Origin: Fidelibacterota bacterium UBA1134 | GTDB lineage: Bacteria; Fidelibacterota; Marinisomatia; Marinisomatales; S15-B10 | Length of the DNA stretch: 7,187 nucleotides | Direction: 5' to 3' | Assembly (NCBI GenBank): GCA_002311975.1 | Contig: DCAL01000063.1 | Location: forward strand, 885-8,071 | Part shown: positions 1-5,572 of the stretch, in pieces | Position numbering within the stretch: the stretch's first letter is position 1 | How the letters are laid out: the number at the start of each line of letters is the position of its first letter | The notes under the pieces: model-generated | What the model saw: only the letters and a program-made list of their open reading frames with translations | Told to the model about the DNA's origin: nothing | Databases searched by the model: none | Position numbers and translations under genes: made by a program

Positions 1-176
1 AGGCGTCGGATCCTTCGCGTGTCTGGCCCGGAACAAAGATGCCCGGCCGCCAAGGGAACAAAACTACTCCGGTAGACAACCTTGAAGTGGTCAAGGTGGA
101 TAGTGATAACAACAACCTTTTTATTAAAGGTGCGGTTCCCGGTGGTCGAAATGGAATTGTTGTAGTAACTAAATAA
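1..176 (+). CDS. rplC: 50S ribosomal protein L3, C-terminal part (5' end outside window)
   Basis: The last 57 codons of L3 are read in the frame starting at base 3 and end at TAA 174-176. L3 binds the 3' part of 23S rRNA, starts 50S assembly, and sends a loop toward the peptidyl-transferase centre. The visible piece has the family signature DPSRVWPGTKMPGRQGN, then a VVKVD strand and the closing FIKGAVPGG stretch. The residue matching E. coli Gln150, which PrmB methylates, is Ser by my alignment, as in many non-proteobacterial L3 proteins with the SDPSRV form. The stop is one base from the rplD ATG, so the two are probably translationally coupled. L3 before L4 is the normal S10-operon order. 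The identity is secure; the N-terminal part is missing only because of the window edge. Confidence 0.96.
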   Translation, partial: ASDPSRVWPGTKMPGRQGNKTTPVDNLEVVKVDSDNNNLFIKGAVPGGRNGIVVVTK

Positions 177-177
177 G

Positions 178-807
178 ATGAATATTCCTGTCTATAACGC
201 AAAAGGTGAAAAGACGTCTAGGGTCAAAGTGGATGACTCGGTATTCAAGATTGAGCCGAACGAAGATGTTGTTTATCGTGCGGTATTGGCCGAGATGACC
301 AATTCCCGACAGGGAACTCACTCCACGAAGACACGCTCAGAAGTACGCGGCGGCGGGCGCAAGCCATGGCGGCAGAAGGGAAGCGGTAAAGCGCGTGCAG
401 GAACCATCCGATCTCCCATCTGGCGCGGCGGCGGAGTGGTTTTTGGGCCGAAGCCTCGTGATTATAAGAATAGACTTCCCAAGAGGATGAAACAACTTGC
501 CCGGAGGAGTGCTCTCTCTCAAAGGGTTAAGGAGCAAGCTGTCTATGTAATCGATGAAATGATAATTGGTGATCCGAAGACCAAAGATTTCCGAAAGCTG
601 TTGCAAGGTCTCGGAATAGATGAGAAGAAGGTTACTGTACTTGTGGGAGAGATGGAAACAAATCTTTCTCTTTCGGCTAGGAATATGCCAAACGTTTTTC
701 TGATTCCAGCCGCCGATGCGTCCACCTATGACCTCCTGGACTGCGAAGCGGTTCTATTCGACAAAGCCGGTATCAAGAAACTGAGTGATCAGCTGGCGGT
801 CAACTGA
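178..807 (+). CDS. rplD: 50S ribosomal protein L4
   Basis: L4 has 209 residues, a normal length. It is a 23S rRNA-binding protein whose long loop reaches the constriction of the nascent-peptide exit tunnel. The globular N-terminus (1-43) is followed by the conserved basic loop, about 44-95, with RQGTHSTKTR, the GGGRKPWRQKGSGKARAG core and SPIWRGGGVVFGPKPRDY. Lys67 aligns with E. coli Lys63, a known macrolide-resistance position, and is the usual residue. The C-terminal half is the Rossmann-like domain. In E. coli L4 also represses its own operon by binding the S10 leader; that leader would lie upstream of this window. The ATG is one base after the rplC stop. I see no clear Shine-Dalgarno site, which points to coupled initiation. 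Confidence 0.98.
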   Translation: MNIPVYNAKGEKTSRVKVDDSVFKIEPNEDVVYRAVLAEMTNSRQGTHSTKTRSEVRGGGRKPWRQKGSGKARAGTIRSPIWRGGGVVFGPKPRDYKNRLPKRMKQLARRSALSQRVKEQAVYVIDEMIIGDPKTKDFRKLLQGLGIDEKKVTVLVGEMETNLSLSARNMPNVFLIPAADASTYDLLDCEAVLFDKAGIKKLSDQLAVN

Positions 808-808
808 A

Positions 809-1132
809 ATGAGCGCTGAAAGTCAAATCATTGTGAGCCCCATATTGACTGAGAAGATGAGTCATCTTGAGGAGAGCCAGAACAAATATGCGTTCAGAGT
901 AAGTCGTGACGCCAACAAGATTAGCATAAAGAGAGCCGTTGAGAAAAAATTCAACGTAAAAGTTTCCGCTGTGAGAACACAAATTATTAAGGGAAAGCGG
1001 AAAGAAATGACCGTTCGCAGCGGCGGTCATACTATCCGAACCAGAGGAAAGCGCTCAGACTGGAAGAAGGCGATCATCACCCTTCATGAAGGGTTCTCCA
1101 TCGATCTTTACGGTATGGGAGCGGAGAGTTGA
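809..1132 (+). CDS. rplW: 50S ribosomal protein L23
   Basis: L23 has 107 residues and sits at the exit of the polypeptide tunnel, where trigger factor and SRP dock. The N-terminus carries the family opening IIVSPILTEKMSHLEE, with NKYAFRVSRDANKISIKRAVEKKFNV (residues about 25-50, read in two parts) forming the rRNA-binding alpha/beta core. A basic loop (about 60-85) follows, then the last strand. An in-frame GTG at 785 would add eight residues, but it lies inside the end of rplD. The ATG at 809 gives the normal L23 start and a one-base gap, so I chose it. Upstream there is only a weak GGCGG-like stretch, so initiation probably depends on ribosomes finishing rplD. The gene ends three bases before rplB. 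Confidence 0.97.
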   Translation: MSAESQIIVSPILTEKMSHLEESQNKYAFRVSRDANKISIKRAVEKKFNVKVSAVRTQIIKGKRKEMTVRSGGHTIRTRGKRSDWKKAIITLHEGFSIDLYGMGAES

Positions 1133-1135
1133 TAG

Positions 1136-1963
1136 ATGCCTGTTAAGAAAACGAAACCAGTAACGCCCGGACAGAGATTCAAGTCTGTCTCAACTTTTGA
1201 GGAAGTTACACGCTCGAAACCCGAGAAGAGTCTTGTCAGGCCGATCAAGAAGAGCGGCGGAAGAAATAACGCCGGTCGTATCACAGCACGCCGAAGAGGT
1301 GGCGGACACAAGAGGCGTTATAGAGTAATAGACTTCAAGCGGGACAAATTTGACATCCCCGCAAAGGTAGCAACGATTGAATACGATCCCAATCGTTCCG
1401 GCAGGATTGCACTGCTCCACTATGCTGATGGTGAGAAGCGCTACATCGTTGCGCCTTACGGTCTGAAAGTTGGTGATTCCATCATCTCGTCAAGGGAGAG
1501 AGCTCCCCTGAGAATCGGAAACAGTCTGCCGCTGAAAGCTATTGCGTCTGGACTTATGGTGCACAACGTTGAACTTGTTGCCGGAAAAGGAGGGCAGTTA
1601 GTGAGGAGTGCGGGTACGGGCGCTCAGATCATGGCGAAGGATAGCGGGATGGTTACGCTGAAACTTCCTTCCGGTGAATTCAGGATGTTACATGATGTTT
1701 GCATGGCAACAATTGGAGAAGTGGGGAACAAAAGTCACGAGACTATTAGAATCGGCAAGGCCGGAAGAAACCGCTGGCTGGGGAAACGTCCGAAGGTGAG
1801 GGGTGTGGCTATGAATCCCGTTGACCATCCTATGGGCGGAGGTGAAGGAAAATCTTCGGGCGGTCGTCATCCTACGACACCGTGGGGCAAGCCGACCAAA
1901 GGCTACAAAACGCGCAAGAAGAACAAGTCCTCAGATAGATACATTGTGAAGAGGAGAAAGTAG
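1136..1963 (+). CDS. rplB: 50S ribosomal protein L2
   Basis: L2, with 275 residues, is a primary 23S rRNA binder needed for subunit association and near the peptidyl-transferase centre. Visible family blocks are KSGGRNNAGRIT (39-50), RRGGGHKRRYRVIDFKR (53-69), VATIEYDPNRSGRIALLHY (78-96), GKGGQLVRSAGT (150-161), GKAGRNRWLGKRPKVRG (208-224), MNPVDHPMGGGEG (226-238) and the basic tail. His231 matches the conserved E. coli His229 and is kept. The second His of the usual DHPH is Met233, a form I also associate with Bacteroidota. The start has a GGAG at 1123-1126 inside the end of rplW, nine bases from the ATG. The gene ends in TAG two bases before rpsS. Confidence 0.98.
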   Translation: MPVKKTKPVTPGQRFKSVSTFEEVTRSKPEKSLVRPIKKSGGRNNAGRITARRRGGGHKRRYRVIDFKRDKFDIPAKVATIEYDPNRSGRIALLHYADGEKRYIVAPYGLKVGDSIISSRERAPLRIGNSLPLKAIASGLMVHNVELVAGKGGQLVRSAGTGAQIMAKDSGMVTLKLPSGEFRMLHDVCMATIGEVGNKSHETIRIGKAGRNRWLGKRPKVRGVAMNPVDHPMGGGEGKSSGGRHPTTPWGKPTKGYKTRKKNKSSDRYIVKRRK

Positions 1964-1965
1964 TT

Positions 1966-2235
1966 ATGGCTCGCTCCATTAAGAAAGGTCCCTACGTAGA
2001 CGAAAAACTCCTCAAAAAAATTAAAGAGATGAGCAAGGGAAAAAAAAAGAAGGTTATCAGGACTTGGGCCCGAAACAGTCTGATCACGCCTGAATTTGTG
2101 GGACATACGCTGGCCGTTCATAATGGCAATCGGTTCATTCCGATTTTCATCTCGGAAAACATGGTGGGTCACCGACTCGGTGAGTTTGCTCCCACGCGAC
2201 TCTTCAGAGTTCATTCAGGAGATAGGAAGAAGTAA
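1966..2235 (+). CDS. rpsS: 30S ribosomal protein S19
   Basis: S19 has 89 residues, a standard length. It lies in the 30S head with S13, contacts 16S rRNA, and approaches the A-site finger of 23S rRNA. The sequence opens with MARSIKKGPYVDEKLL and contains VIRTWARNSLITPEFVGHT (30-48), VHNGNRFIPIFI (51-62), ENMVGHRLGEFAPTR (64-78) and a basic end. Residue 82 is Val where the family usually has Gly (FRGH becomes FRVH). The ATG is preceded by GAGGAG at 1951-1956 inside the end of rplB, nine bases away. A run of nine A at 2040-2048 encodes part of KGKKKKV. The frame is intact through it. Confidence 0.98.
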   Translation: MARSIKKGPYVDEKLLKKIKEMSKGKKKKVIRTWARNSLITPEFVGHTLAVHNGNRFIPIFISENMVGHRLGEFAPTRLFRVHSGDRKK

Positions 2236-2238
2236 CGG

Positions 2239-2586
2239 ATGGAATCGAAAGCAAAAGCCCGTTTTGTTCGTCAATCTCCTAGAAAAGTGCGCCGAATGCT
2301 CGAGACGGTGAGAGGCAAAAATGTGGACTGGGCCCTGAATAATCTGCATTTCTCTCCTCAGAAGGCATCGGTAGTCATAGAGAAAACGGTCCGATCAGCA
2401 GTCTCAAATTTTCTTCAGACAGAAGAAGGAAAGAAAGCAGATCTGGATGATCTGGTAATTAAGGAAGCTTTTGTAGATCCGGCGCCTTCGATGAAGCGGT
2501 TTCGTCCGGCTTCGATGGGGCGGGCGTCACGGCTGATTAAAAGGTCGAGTCATCTTACCATTGTTCTGAGTACAAAAAAATCGTAA
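2239..2586 (+). CDS. rplV: 50S ribosomal protein L22
   Basis: L22 has 115 residues and contacts every domain of 23S rRNA. Its beta-hairpin forms the tunnel constriction with L4. The N-terminal helix region (KARFVRQSPRKVRRMLETVR, 6-25) and the SPQKASVVIEKTVRSAVSN helix (39-57) are typical. The hairpin spans about 79-100, with PSMKRFRPASMGRASRLIKR. The MKR triplet, deleted in a classic E. coli erythromycin-resistance mutant, is present at 85-87. Between helix and hairpin the usual NAEHNNG-like segment is replaced by NFLQTEEGKKADLDD. The ATG has AGGAAG at 2224-2229 upstream, in the end of rpsS. The TAA stop forms the first bases of the Shine-Dalgarno site of rpsC. Confidence 0.97.
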   Translation: MESKAKARFVRQSPRKVRRMLETVRGKNVDWALNNLHFSPQKASVVIEKTVRSAVSNFLQTEEGKKADLDDLVIKEAFVDPAPSMKRFRPASMGRASRLIKRSSHLTIVLSTKKS

Positions 2587-2591
2587 AGGAG
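2585..2591 (+). promoter_or_regulatory. Shine-Dalgarno site of rpsC, fused to the rplV stop
   Basis: AAAGGAG lies four bases before the GTG at 2596. Its first two A residues are also the last two bases of the rplV TAA stop. This strong site supports GTG as the S3 start. A ribosome ending on rplV stops directly on the next initiation site. Confidence 0.8.
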
Positions 2592-2595
2592 AAAA

Positions 2596-3222
2596 GTGGG
2601 ACAGAAAACGCATCCAACAGGTTTCAGGCTTGGCATTAACAAGCCGTGGTCTTCAAACTGGTTTGCCGGCAAGGATTTCGCGAAGTTCCTGGAAGAGGAC
2701 TTCAGGTTGCGGGGATATATTGAAAAGCGGTTGCCAAATGCCGGAATTTCGAGAGTTGATATTAGTCGGACGTCGAAAAGGCTGGCGGTGACAGTCTATA
2801 CTTCCCGGCCGGGGATTGTCATCGGCAAGGGGGGTGAACAGGTAGACAAACTGAAAGAAGAAATCAAAACGTTGACAGGTAATGAGACGCAGGTAAATGT
2901 ATCAGAAATCAAGAGGCCGGAGATGAATGCCAGACTGGTAGGTGAAAATATCGCCCAGCAGTTGGTGAGAAAGATAAATTACCGGCGAGCCGTCAAGAAG
3001 GCTCTTCAGTCTACCATGAGAATGGGGGCAGACGGTATCCGGATCCGGGTTGCCGGCAGACTGGGCGGTTCCGAAATCGCCCGTAATGAGACATTTCATC
3101 AGGGGAGTGTTCCTCTTCAGACTCTTCGTGCGGATATCGATTTTGCGGTGACGGAAGCTCGTACTACTTACGGAATAATTGGAGTCAAGGTGTGGATATG
3201 TAATGGGGAAATTGCTACCTGA
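2596..3222 (+). CDS. rpsC: 30S ribosomal protein S3
   Basis: S3 has 208 residues. It is a 30S head protein lining the mRNA entry channel with S4 and S5 and takes part in mRNA unwinding. The start is GTG, supported by AAAGGAG four bases upstream and by the family opening MGQKTHPTGFRLGI. The KH type 2 domain (about 39-107) carries the RPGIVIGKGGE motif at 71-81. The C-terminal domain has GADGIRIRVAGRLGGSEIAR (144-163), VPLQTLRADIDFAVTEA (172-188) and TTYGIIGVKVWI (190-201). It ends right after that block, so this is the short form without the C-terminal tail of E. coli S3. The TGA stop shares its A with the ATG of rplP (TGATG), a typical coupling arrangement. Confidence 0.98.
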   Translation: MGQKTHPTGFRLGINKPWSSNWFAGKDFAKFLEEDFRLRGYIEKRLPNAGISRVDISRTSKRLAVTVYTSRPGIVIGKGGEQVDKLKEEIKTLTGNETQVNVSEIKRPEMNARLVGENIAQQLVRKINYRRAVKKALQSTMRMGADGIRIRVAGRLGGSEIARNETFHQGSVPLQTLRADIDFAVTEARTTYGIIGVKVWICNGEIAT

Positions 3223-3641
3223 TGTTGGAGCCACGCAAAGTTAAATGGCGTAAGGTGCATCGCGGAAACAGGCGGGGACTTGCCCAGCGAGGCAGCCACG
3301 TTGCTTTCGGGAACTATGGACTCAAGGCTCTGGAGCCGGGCTGGATTACGGCTCGGCAGCTAGAGGCGGCCCGTGTTGCGATTGTGAGGAAAATCCGGAA
3401 GCACGGAAGAATGTGGATCAGAATTTTTCCTGACAAATCTGTCACCCAGAAGCCGCTTGAAGTGCGTATGGGAAAAGGAAAGGGTGCCCCCGATCATTGG
3501 GTTGCCGTTGTGAAACCGGGCAGAATTCTTTTCGAAGTGGGAGGCGTGGACAAGGAACTTGCGGCAGAGGCGTTTCGCTTGGCAGGATTCAAACTCCCTG
3601 TGAAAACTAGATTGGCTGAACGCCGTGAAGCGACGACTTAG
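3222..3641 (+). CDS. rplP: 50S ribosomal protein L16
   Basis: L16 has 139 residues. It sits at the base of the central protuberance near the A-site tRNA and helps organise 23S rRNA late in assembly. Visible blocks are VKWRKVHRGNRRGLAQRG (7-24), VAFGNYGLKALEPGWITARQ (27-46), WIRIFPDKSVTQKPLEVRMG (65-84), KGKGAPDHWVAVVKPGRILF (85-104) and KLPVKTR near the end. Arg82 matches E. coli Arg81, the residue hydroxylated by the oxygenase RoxA (YcfD). Whether such an enzyme exists here cannot be seen. The ATG overlaps the rpsC stop by one base. A GGGGA at 3205-3209 is somewhat far from the start, so reinitiation is likely. Confidence 0.98.
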   Translation: MLEPRKVKWRKVHRGNRRGLAQRGSHVAFGNYGLKALEPGWITARQLEAARVAIVRKIRKHGRMWIRIFPDKSVTQKPLEVRMGKGKGAPDHWVAVVKPGRILFEVGGVDKELAAEAFRLAGFKLPVKTRLAERREATT

Positions 3642-3650
3642 AAACAATCG

Positions 3651-3655
3651 AAGGT
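3651..3655 (+). promoter_or_regulatory. Shine-Dalgarno site of rpmC
   Basis: AAGGT lies in the 21-base gap after rplP, seven bases before the GTG at 3663. It supports GTG as the L29 start. No in-frame ATG exists before Met9. Confidence 0.6.
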
Positions 3656-3662
3656 AGAAGAA

Positions 3663-3872
3663 GTGAGGCGTGAAGAATTGAGAGAAATGACTACGCGGGA
3701 GCTTGAATCGAGGCTCTCAGATGACTACGATGAACTGGAGAATCTGAGATTCCAGAAAGCGCTGCAACAACTTGAAAATCCTCTCAGACTGCGCCATCTG
3801 AGAAGGGAAATAGCTCAGATCAAGACGGCGCTGACGGAAAATAAACTGGGTATTAGAAGAGCTGAGGGATAG
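3663..3872 (+). CDS. rpmC: 50S ribosomal protein L29
   Basis: L29 has 69 residues. It is a small, mostly helical protein at the tunnel exit next to L23 and forms part of the docking surface for ribosome-associated factors. The sequence shows the usual two-helix pattern: RREELREMTTRELESRL, then LENLRFQKALQQLENPLRLR (25-44) and a second helix HLRREIAQIKTALTE. The LRFQ and QLENP motifs are diagnostic. The Phe usual just before NLRFQ is Glu26 here. Translation starts at GTG, supported by AAGGT seven bases upstream and by the family length. An internal Met9 start would lose most of the first helix. It lies between rplP and rpsQ, its normal place. Confidence 0.95.
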   Translation: MRREELREMTTRELESRLSDDYDELENLRFQKALQQLENPLRLRHLRREIAQIKTALTENKLGIRRAEG

Positions 3873-3881
3873 AAGAGAAAA

Positions 3882-4145
3882 ATGTCCGACAGAGGAAAAA
3901 GACAGGTTTTGGTGGGTACTGTGGTCAGTGACAAGATGCAGAAGACAGTGGTCGTTGAAGTAGCAAGGCGGGTTCAACATCCGGTCTACAAGAAATACAT
4001 CACGAAAAAGAAGAGAATCAGCGCTCACGTTGAGAATAGAGAGTGCCGGGTTGGTGATCAAGTGAGAATCATGTCCTCAAGACCATTGAGTAAGACGAAA
4101 CATTGGCGAGTGTCTGAGATTGTGCGCAAAGGAACTGGAGAATAG
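3882..4145 (+). CDS. rpsQ: 30S ribosomal protein S17
   Basis: S17 has 87 residues. It is an OB-fold primary binder of 16S rRNA needed early in 30S assembly. The sequence has KRQVLVGTVVSDKMQKTVVV (6-25), VARRVQHPVYKKYI (27-40), AHVENRECRVGDQVRIM (48-64) and the C-terminal signature SRPLSKTKHWRVSEIV (66-81). All are family hallmarks. The ATG follows the rpmC stop by nine bases, with a weak purine stretch (AGAAG, 3871-3875) upstream. It is the last gene of the S10 operon in E. coli. Here the next gene, rplN, begins 29 bases later on the same strand without a visible terminator. Confidence 0.97.
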   Translation: MSDRGKRQVLVGTVVSDKMQKTVVVEVARRVQHPVYKKYITKKKRISAHVENRECRVGDQVRIMSSRPLSKTKHWRVSEIVRKGTGE

Positions 4146-4174
4146 AGTAATCCTAAGAAGTACAAAAGCAGATC
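4146..4174 (+). other. S10/spc junction: longest intergenic gap in the window (29 nt)
   Basis: These 29 bases separate rpsQ from rplN, the boundary between the S10 and spc operons in E. coli. The stretch is AT-rich. It holds no inverted repeat followed by T residues and no convincing -35/-10 pair. An AAGAAG at 4155-4160 is the only purine-rich element and lies 14 bases from the rplN ATG, too far for a strong Shine-Dalgarno site. The two operons look merged, but a weak internal promoter cannot be excluded by eye. Confidence 0.55.
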
Positions 4175-4543
4175 ATGATTCAATCAGAAACAAGGCTAAA
4201 AGTTGCGGATAATTCGGGTGCAAGAGAAGTACTCTGCTTTAAAGTTCTGGGCGGGACAAGACGACGCTATGCCAGCGTGGGAGATATCGTGGTAGTGACG
4301 GTTAAGCAAGCTATTCCCGGAGGTATGGTGAAAAAGGGTGAAACGTCGCGAGCCGTCATCGTCCGGACGCGGAAAGAGGTGAGAAGGAAAGACGGATCTT
4401 ATGTGAGGTTCGATGACAATGCCGCGGTTCTGCTTACCGATACTGGAGAACCTCGCGGAACACGCATTTTCGGTCCTGTAGCCCGCGAATTGAGAGAAAA
4501 AGGCTTCATGAAAATCGTTTCGATGGCTCCTGAGATAATATAG
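4175..4543 (+). CDS. rplN: 50S ribosomal protein L14
   Basis: L14 has 122 residues, the exact common length. It lies on the 50S face that meets the 30S, forms an intersubunit bridge, and is the binding site of the silencing factor RsfS. The whole chain reads as canonical: MIQSETRLKVADNSGAREVL (1-20), GGTRRRYASVGDIVVVTVK (26-44), IPGGMVKKGE (47-56), VVRTRKEVRR-like segment (62-71), DGSYVRFDDNAAVLL (73-87) and GEPRGTRIFGPVARELRE (91-108). The ATG lies 29 bases after rpsQ, with only a distant AAGAAG upstream. The TAG stop is one base before rplX. The identity is certain; the mode of initiation is not evident. Confidence 0.98.
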   Translation: MIQSETRLKVADNSGAREVLCFKVLGGTRRRYASVGDIVVVTVKQAIPGGMVKKGETSRAVIVRTRKEVRRKDGSYVRFDDNAAVLLTDTGEPRGTRIFGPVARELREKGFMKIVSMAPEII

Positions 4544-4544
4544 C

Positions 4545-4853
4545 ATGAGGATAAGAAAAGGAGATACAGTGGAGGTAATCTCCGGTGATGACCGGGGGAA
4601 AAAGGGGAAAGTTCTGCGATCCTATCCCAGAAGCGATAGAATTGTCGTCGAAGGCGTTAATTTCATCAAGCGACATACCCGTCCATCACAAAACAATCCT
4701 CAAGGCGGAATCGTTGAACGGGAGGCGCCAATGCATGTCTCAAACGTTATGCTTGTGACTGGAGGTCAGAGGGCCCGCGTAGGACACCGATTTCTAGAGA
4801 CGGGTCGCAAAGTCAGATACTCTCTTAAAACTGGCGATGATATAGATTCTTAG
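4545..4853 (+). CDS. rplX: 50S ribosomal protein L24
   Basis: L24 has 102 residues. It is one of two assembly-initiator proteins of the 50S and later sits near the tunnel exit. The N-terminal KOW motif is clear at about 3-30 (IRKGDTVEVISGDDRGKKGKV), followed by VEGVNFIKRHTRPSQ (35-49), GGIVEREAPMHVSNVMLV (54-71) and the C-terminal RVGHRFLETGRKVR region. In many bacteria the segment after MLV carries a CxxC or DPKTGKPTR loop. Here it is TGGQRAR, without cysteine and about two residues shorter. The ATG is one base after the rplN stop, without a good Shine-Dalgarno site, so coupling is likely. Confidence 0.96.
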   Translation: MRIRKGDTVEVISGDDRGKKGKVLRSYPRSDRIVVEGVNFIKRHTRPSQNNPQGGIVEREAPMHVSNVMLVTGGQRARVGHRFLETGRKVRYSLKTGDDIDS

Positions 4854-4857
4854 GGGG
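4852..4857 (+). promoter_or_regulatory. Shine-Dalgarno-like site of rplE, overlapping the rplX stop
   Basis: AGGGGG begins inside the rplX TAG stop and ends four bases before the TTG at 4862. It is the only G-rich element in the gap and supports the TTG start over the in-frame GTG codons at 4889 and 4895. Confidence 0.5.
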
Positions 4858-4861
4858 CAAT

Positions 4862-5572
4862 TTGTCAGAAGAGAAGAAAAAGAGCAGTGTGCAGGTGAAG
4901 AAAGCGGCTGGTGCTAAGAAGAAAGCGGCGCCAAAAAAAGTTGTTTCGAAGAAAAAGAAGCCGGCAGCTCTTTCAACAAATGGGTATGTACCTAATCTCT
5001 TCAAGGAATATCAGGACGATATTGTCTCCTCTTTGAGAATGAAACTGCATCTGAAAAACAACTTTGAAGTCCCGCGCGTGGAGAAAATATCTTTGAACAT
5101 TGGTATGGGAAATGCGAAAGATGAGAAAGCAGCTTTGGAACACGCTGTAGATGATCTGACGACCATATCCGGTCAGAAGGCTGTCATCACGCGAGCCAAG
5201 AAAGCTATTTCGAATTTCAAGCTTCGAATCGGTGATCCCGTTGGATGCCGCGTTACTCTTAGACATTGGATGATGTACGAGTTTCTGGAAAGGCTGGTCT
5301 CCATAGCGCTACCCCGCGTGCGCGATTTCAGCGGATTTTCTGTCAAATCATTTGACGGTCGGGGAAGCTTCAACTTTGGAATTGAAGAGCAGATCGTCTT
5401 CCCCGAGATAGATTACGACAAGATAGACCGGATTCGCGGCTTGGATATTACTCTGGTTACTACCGCTAATGATGATGAAGGCGGCTATGAATTGCTGAAA
5501 GCTCTCGGATTTCCCTTCAGAGAAAAAGATCCTTTCAAGAGGGAAGTTCAGAATGTTGAAGAGGTTGCATAA
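4862..5572 (+). CDS. rplE: 50S ribosomal protein L5 with a Lys/Ala-rich N-terminal extension
   Basis: L5 binds 5S rRNA in the central protuberance and contacts P-site tRNA and the 30S head. At 236 residues it exceeds the usual length of about 180. Canonical L5 begins near residue 42 (YVPNLFKEYQDDIV) and continues with VPRVEKISLNIGMG (70-83), ITRAKKAISNFKLRIGDPVG (109-128), YEFLERLVSIALPRVRDF (139-156), SFDGRGSFNFGIEEQIVFPE (163-182) and IRGLDITLVTTA (191-202). Residues 1-41 are a low-complexity tail of Lys, Ala, Val and Ser. About 16 residues after FPFR form a charged C-terminal tail. TTG 4862 has AGGGGG four bases upstream. GTG at 4889 or 4895 would shorten but not remove the extension, because no further plausible start precedes the core. 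The stop shares a base with rpsN (TAATG). Confidence 0.95.
   Translation: MSEEKKKSSVQVKKAAGAKKKAAPKKVVSKKKKPAALSTNGYVPNLFKEYQDDIVSSLRMKLHLKNNFEVPRVEKISLNIGMGNAKDEKAALEHAVDDLTTISGQKAVITRAKKAISNFKLRIGDPVGCRVTLRHWMMYEFLERLVSIALPRVRDFSGFSVKSFDGRGSFNFGIEEQIVFPEIDYDKIDRIRGLDITLVTTANDDEGGYELLKALGFPFREKDPFKREVQNVEEVA

Noticed and set aside
785..808. GTG at 785 as an upstream start for L23
   Set aside because: It would add eight residues unlike the L23 family and lie within the end of rplD. The ATG at 809 gives the normal N-terminus and a one-base gap.
2096..2311. A 71-codon + frame across the rpsS/rplV junction
   Set aside because: It overlaps both real genes in another frame. Its product is not recognisable, and both neighbours are complete.
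3642..3662. The 21-base gap after rplP and the 22-base gap after rpsN (5758-5779) as possible terminators or promoters
   Set aside because: Both are too short for a hairpin with a T tract. They contain only a Shine-Dalgarno site for the next gene.
4840..4885. An E. coli-like S8 repressor site around the rplX/rplE junction
   Set aside because: I looked for a stem with bulged A residues resembling helix 21 of 16S rRNA near the rplE start. The sequence is purine-rich and shows no matching pairing. A covariance-model search could still find a diverged site.
4933..4940. A seven-A run in the L5 extension as a frameshift that created the tail
   Set aside because: The frame from TTG 4862 runs through it into the L5 core without a stop. 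The codons there are CCA AAA AAA GTT, and no other frame gives a better L5 start.
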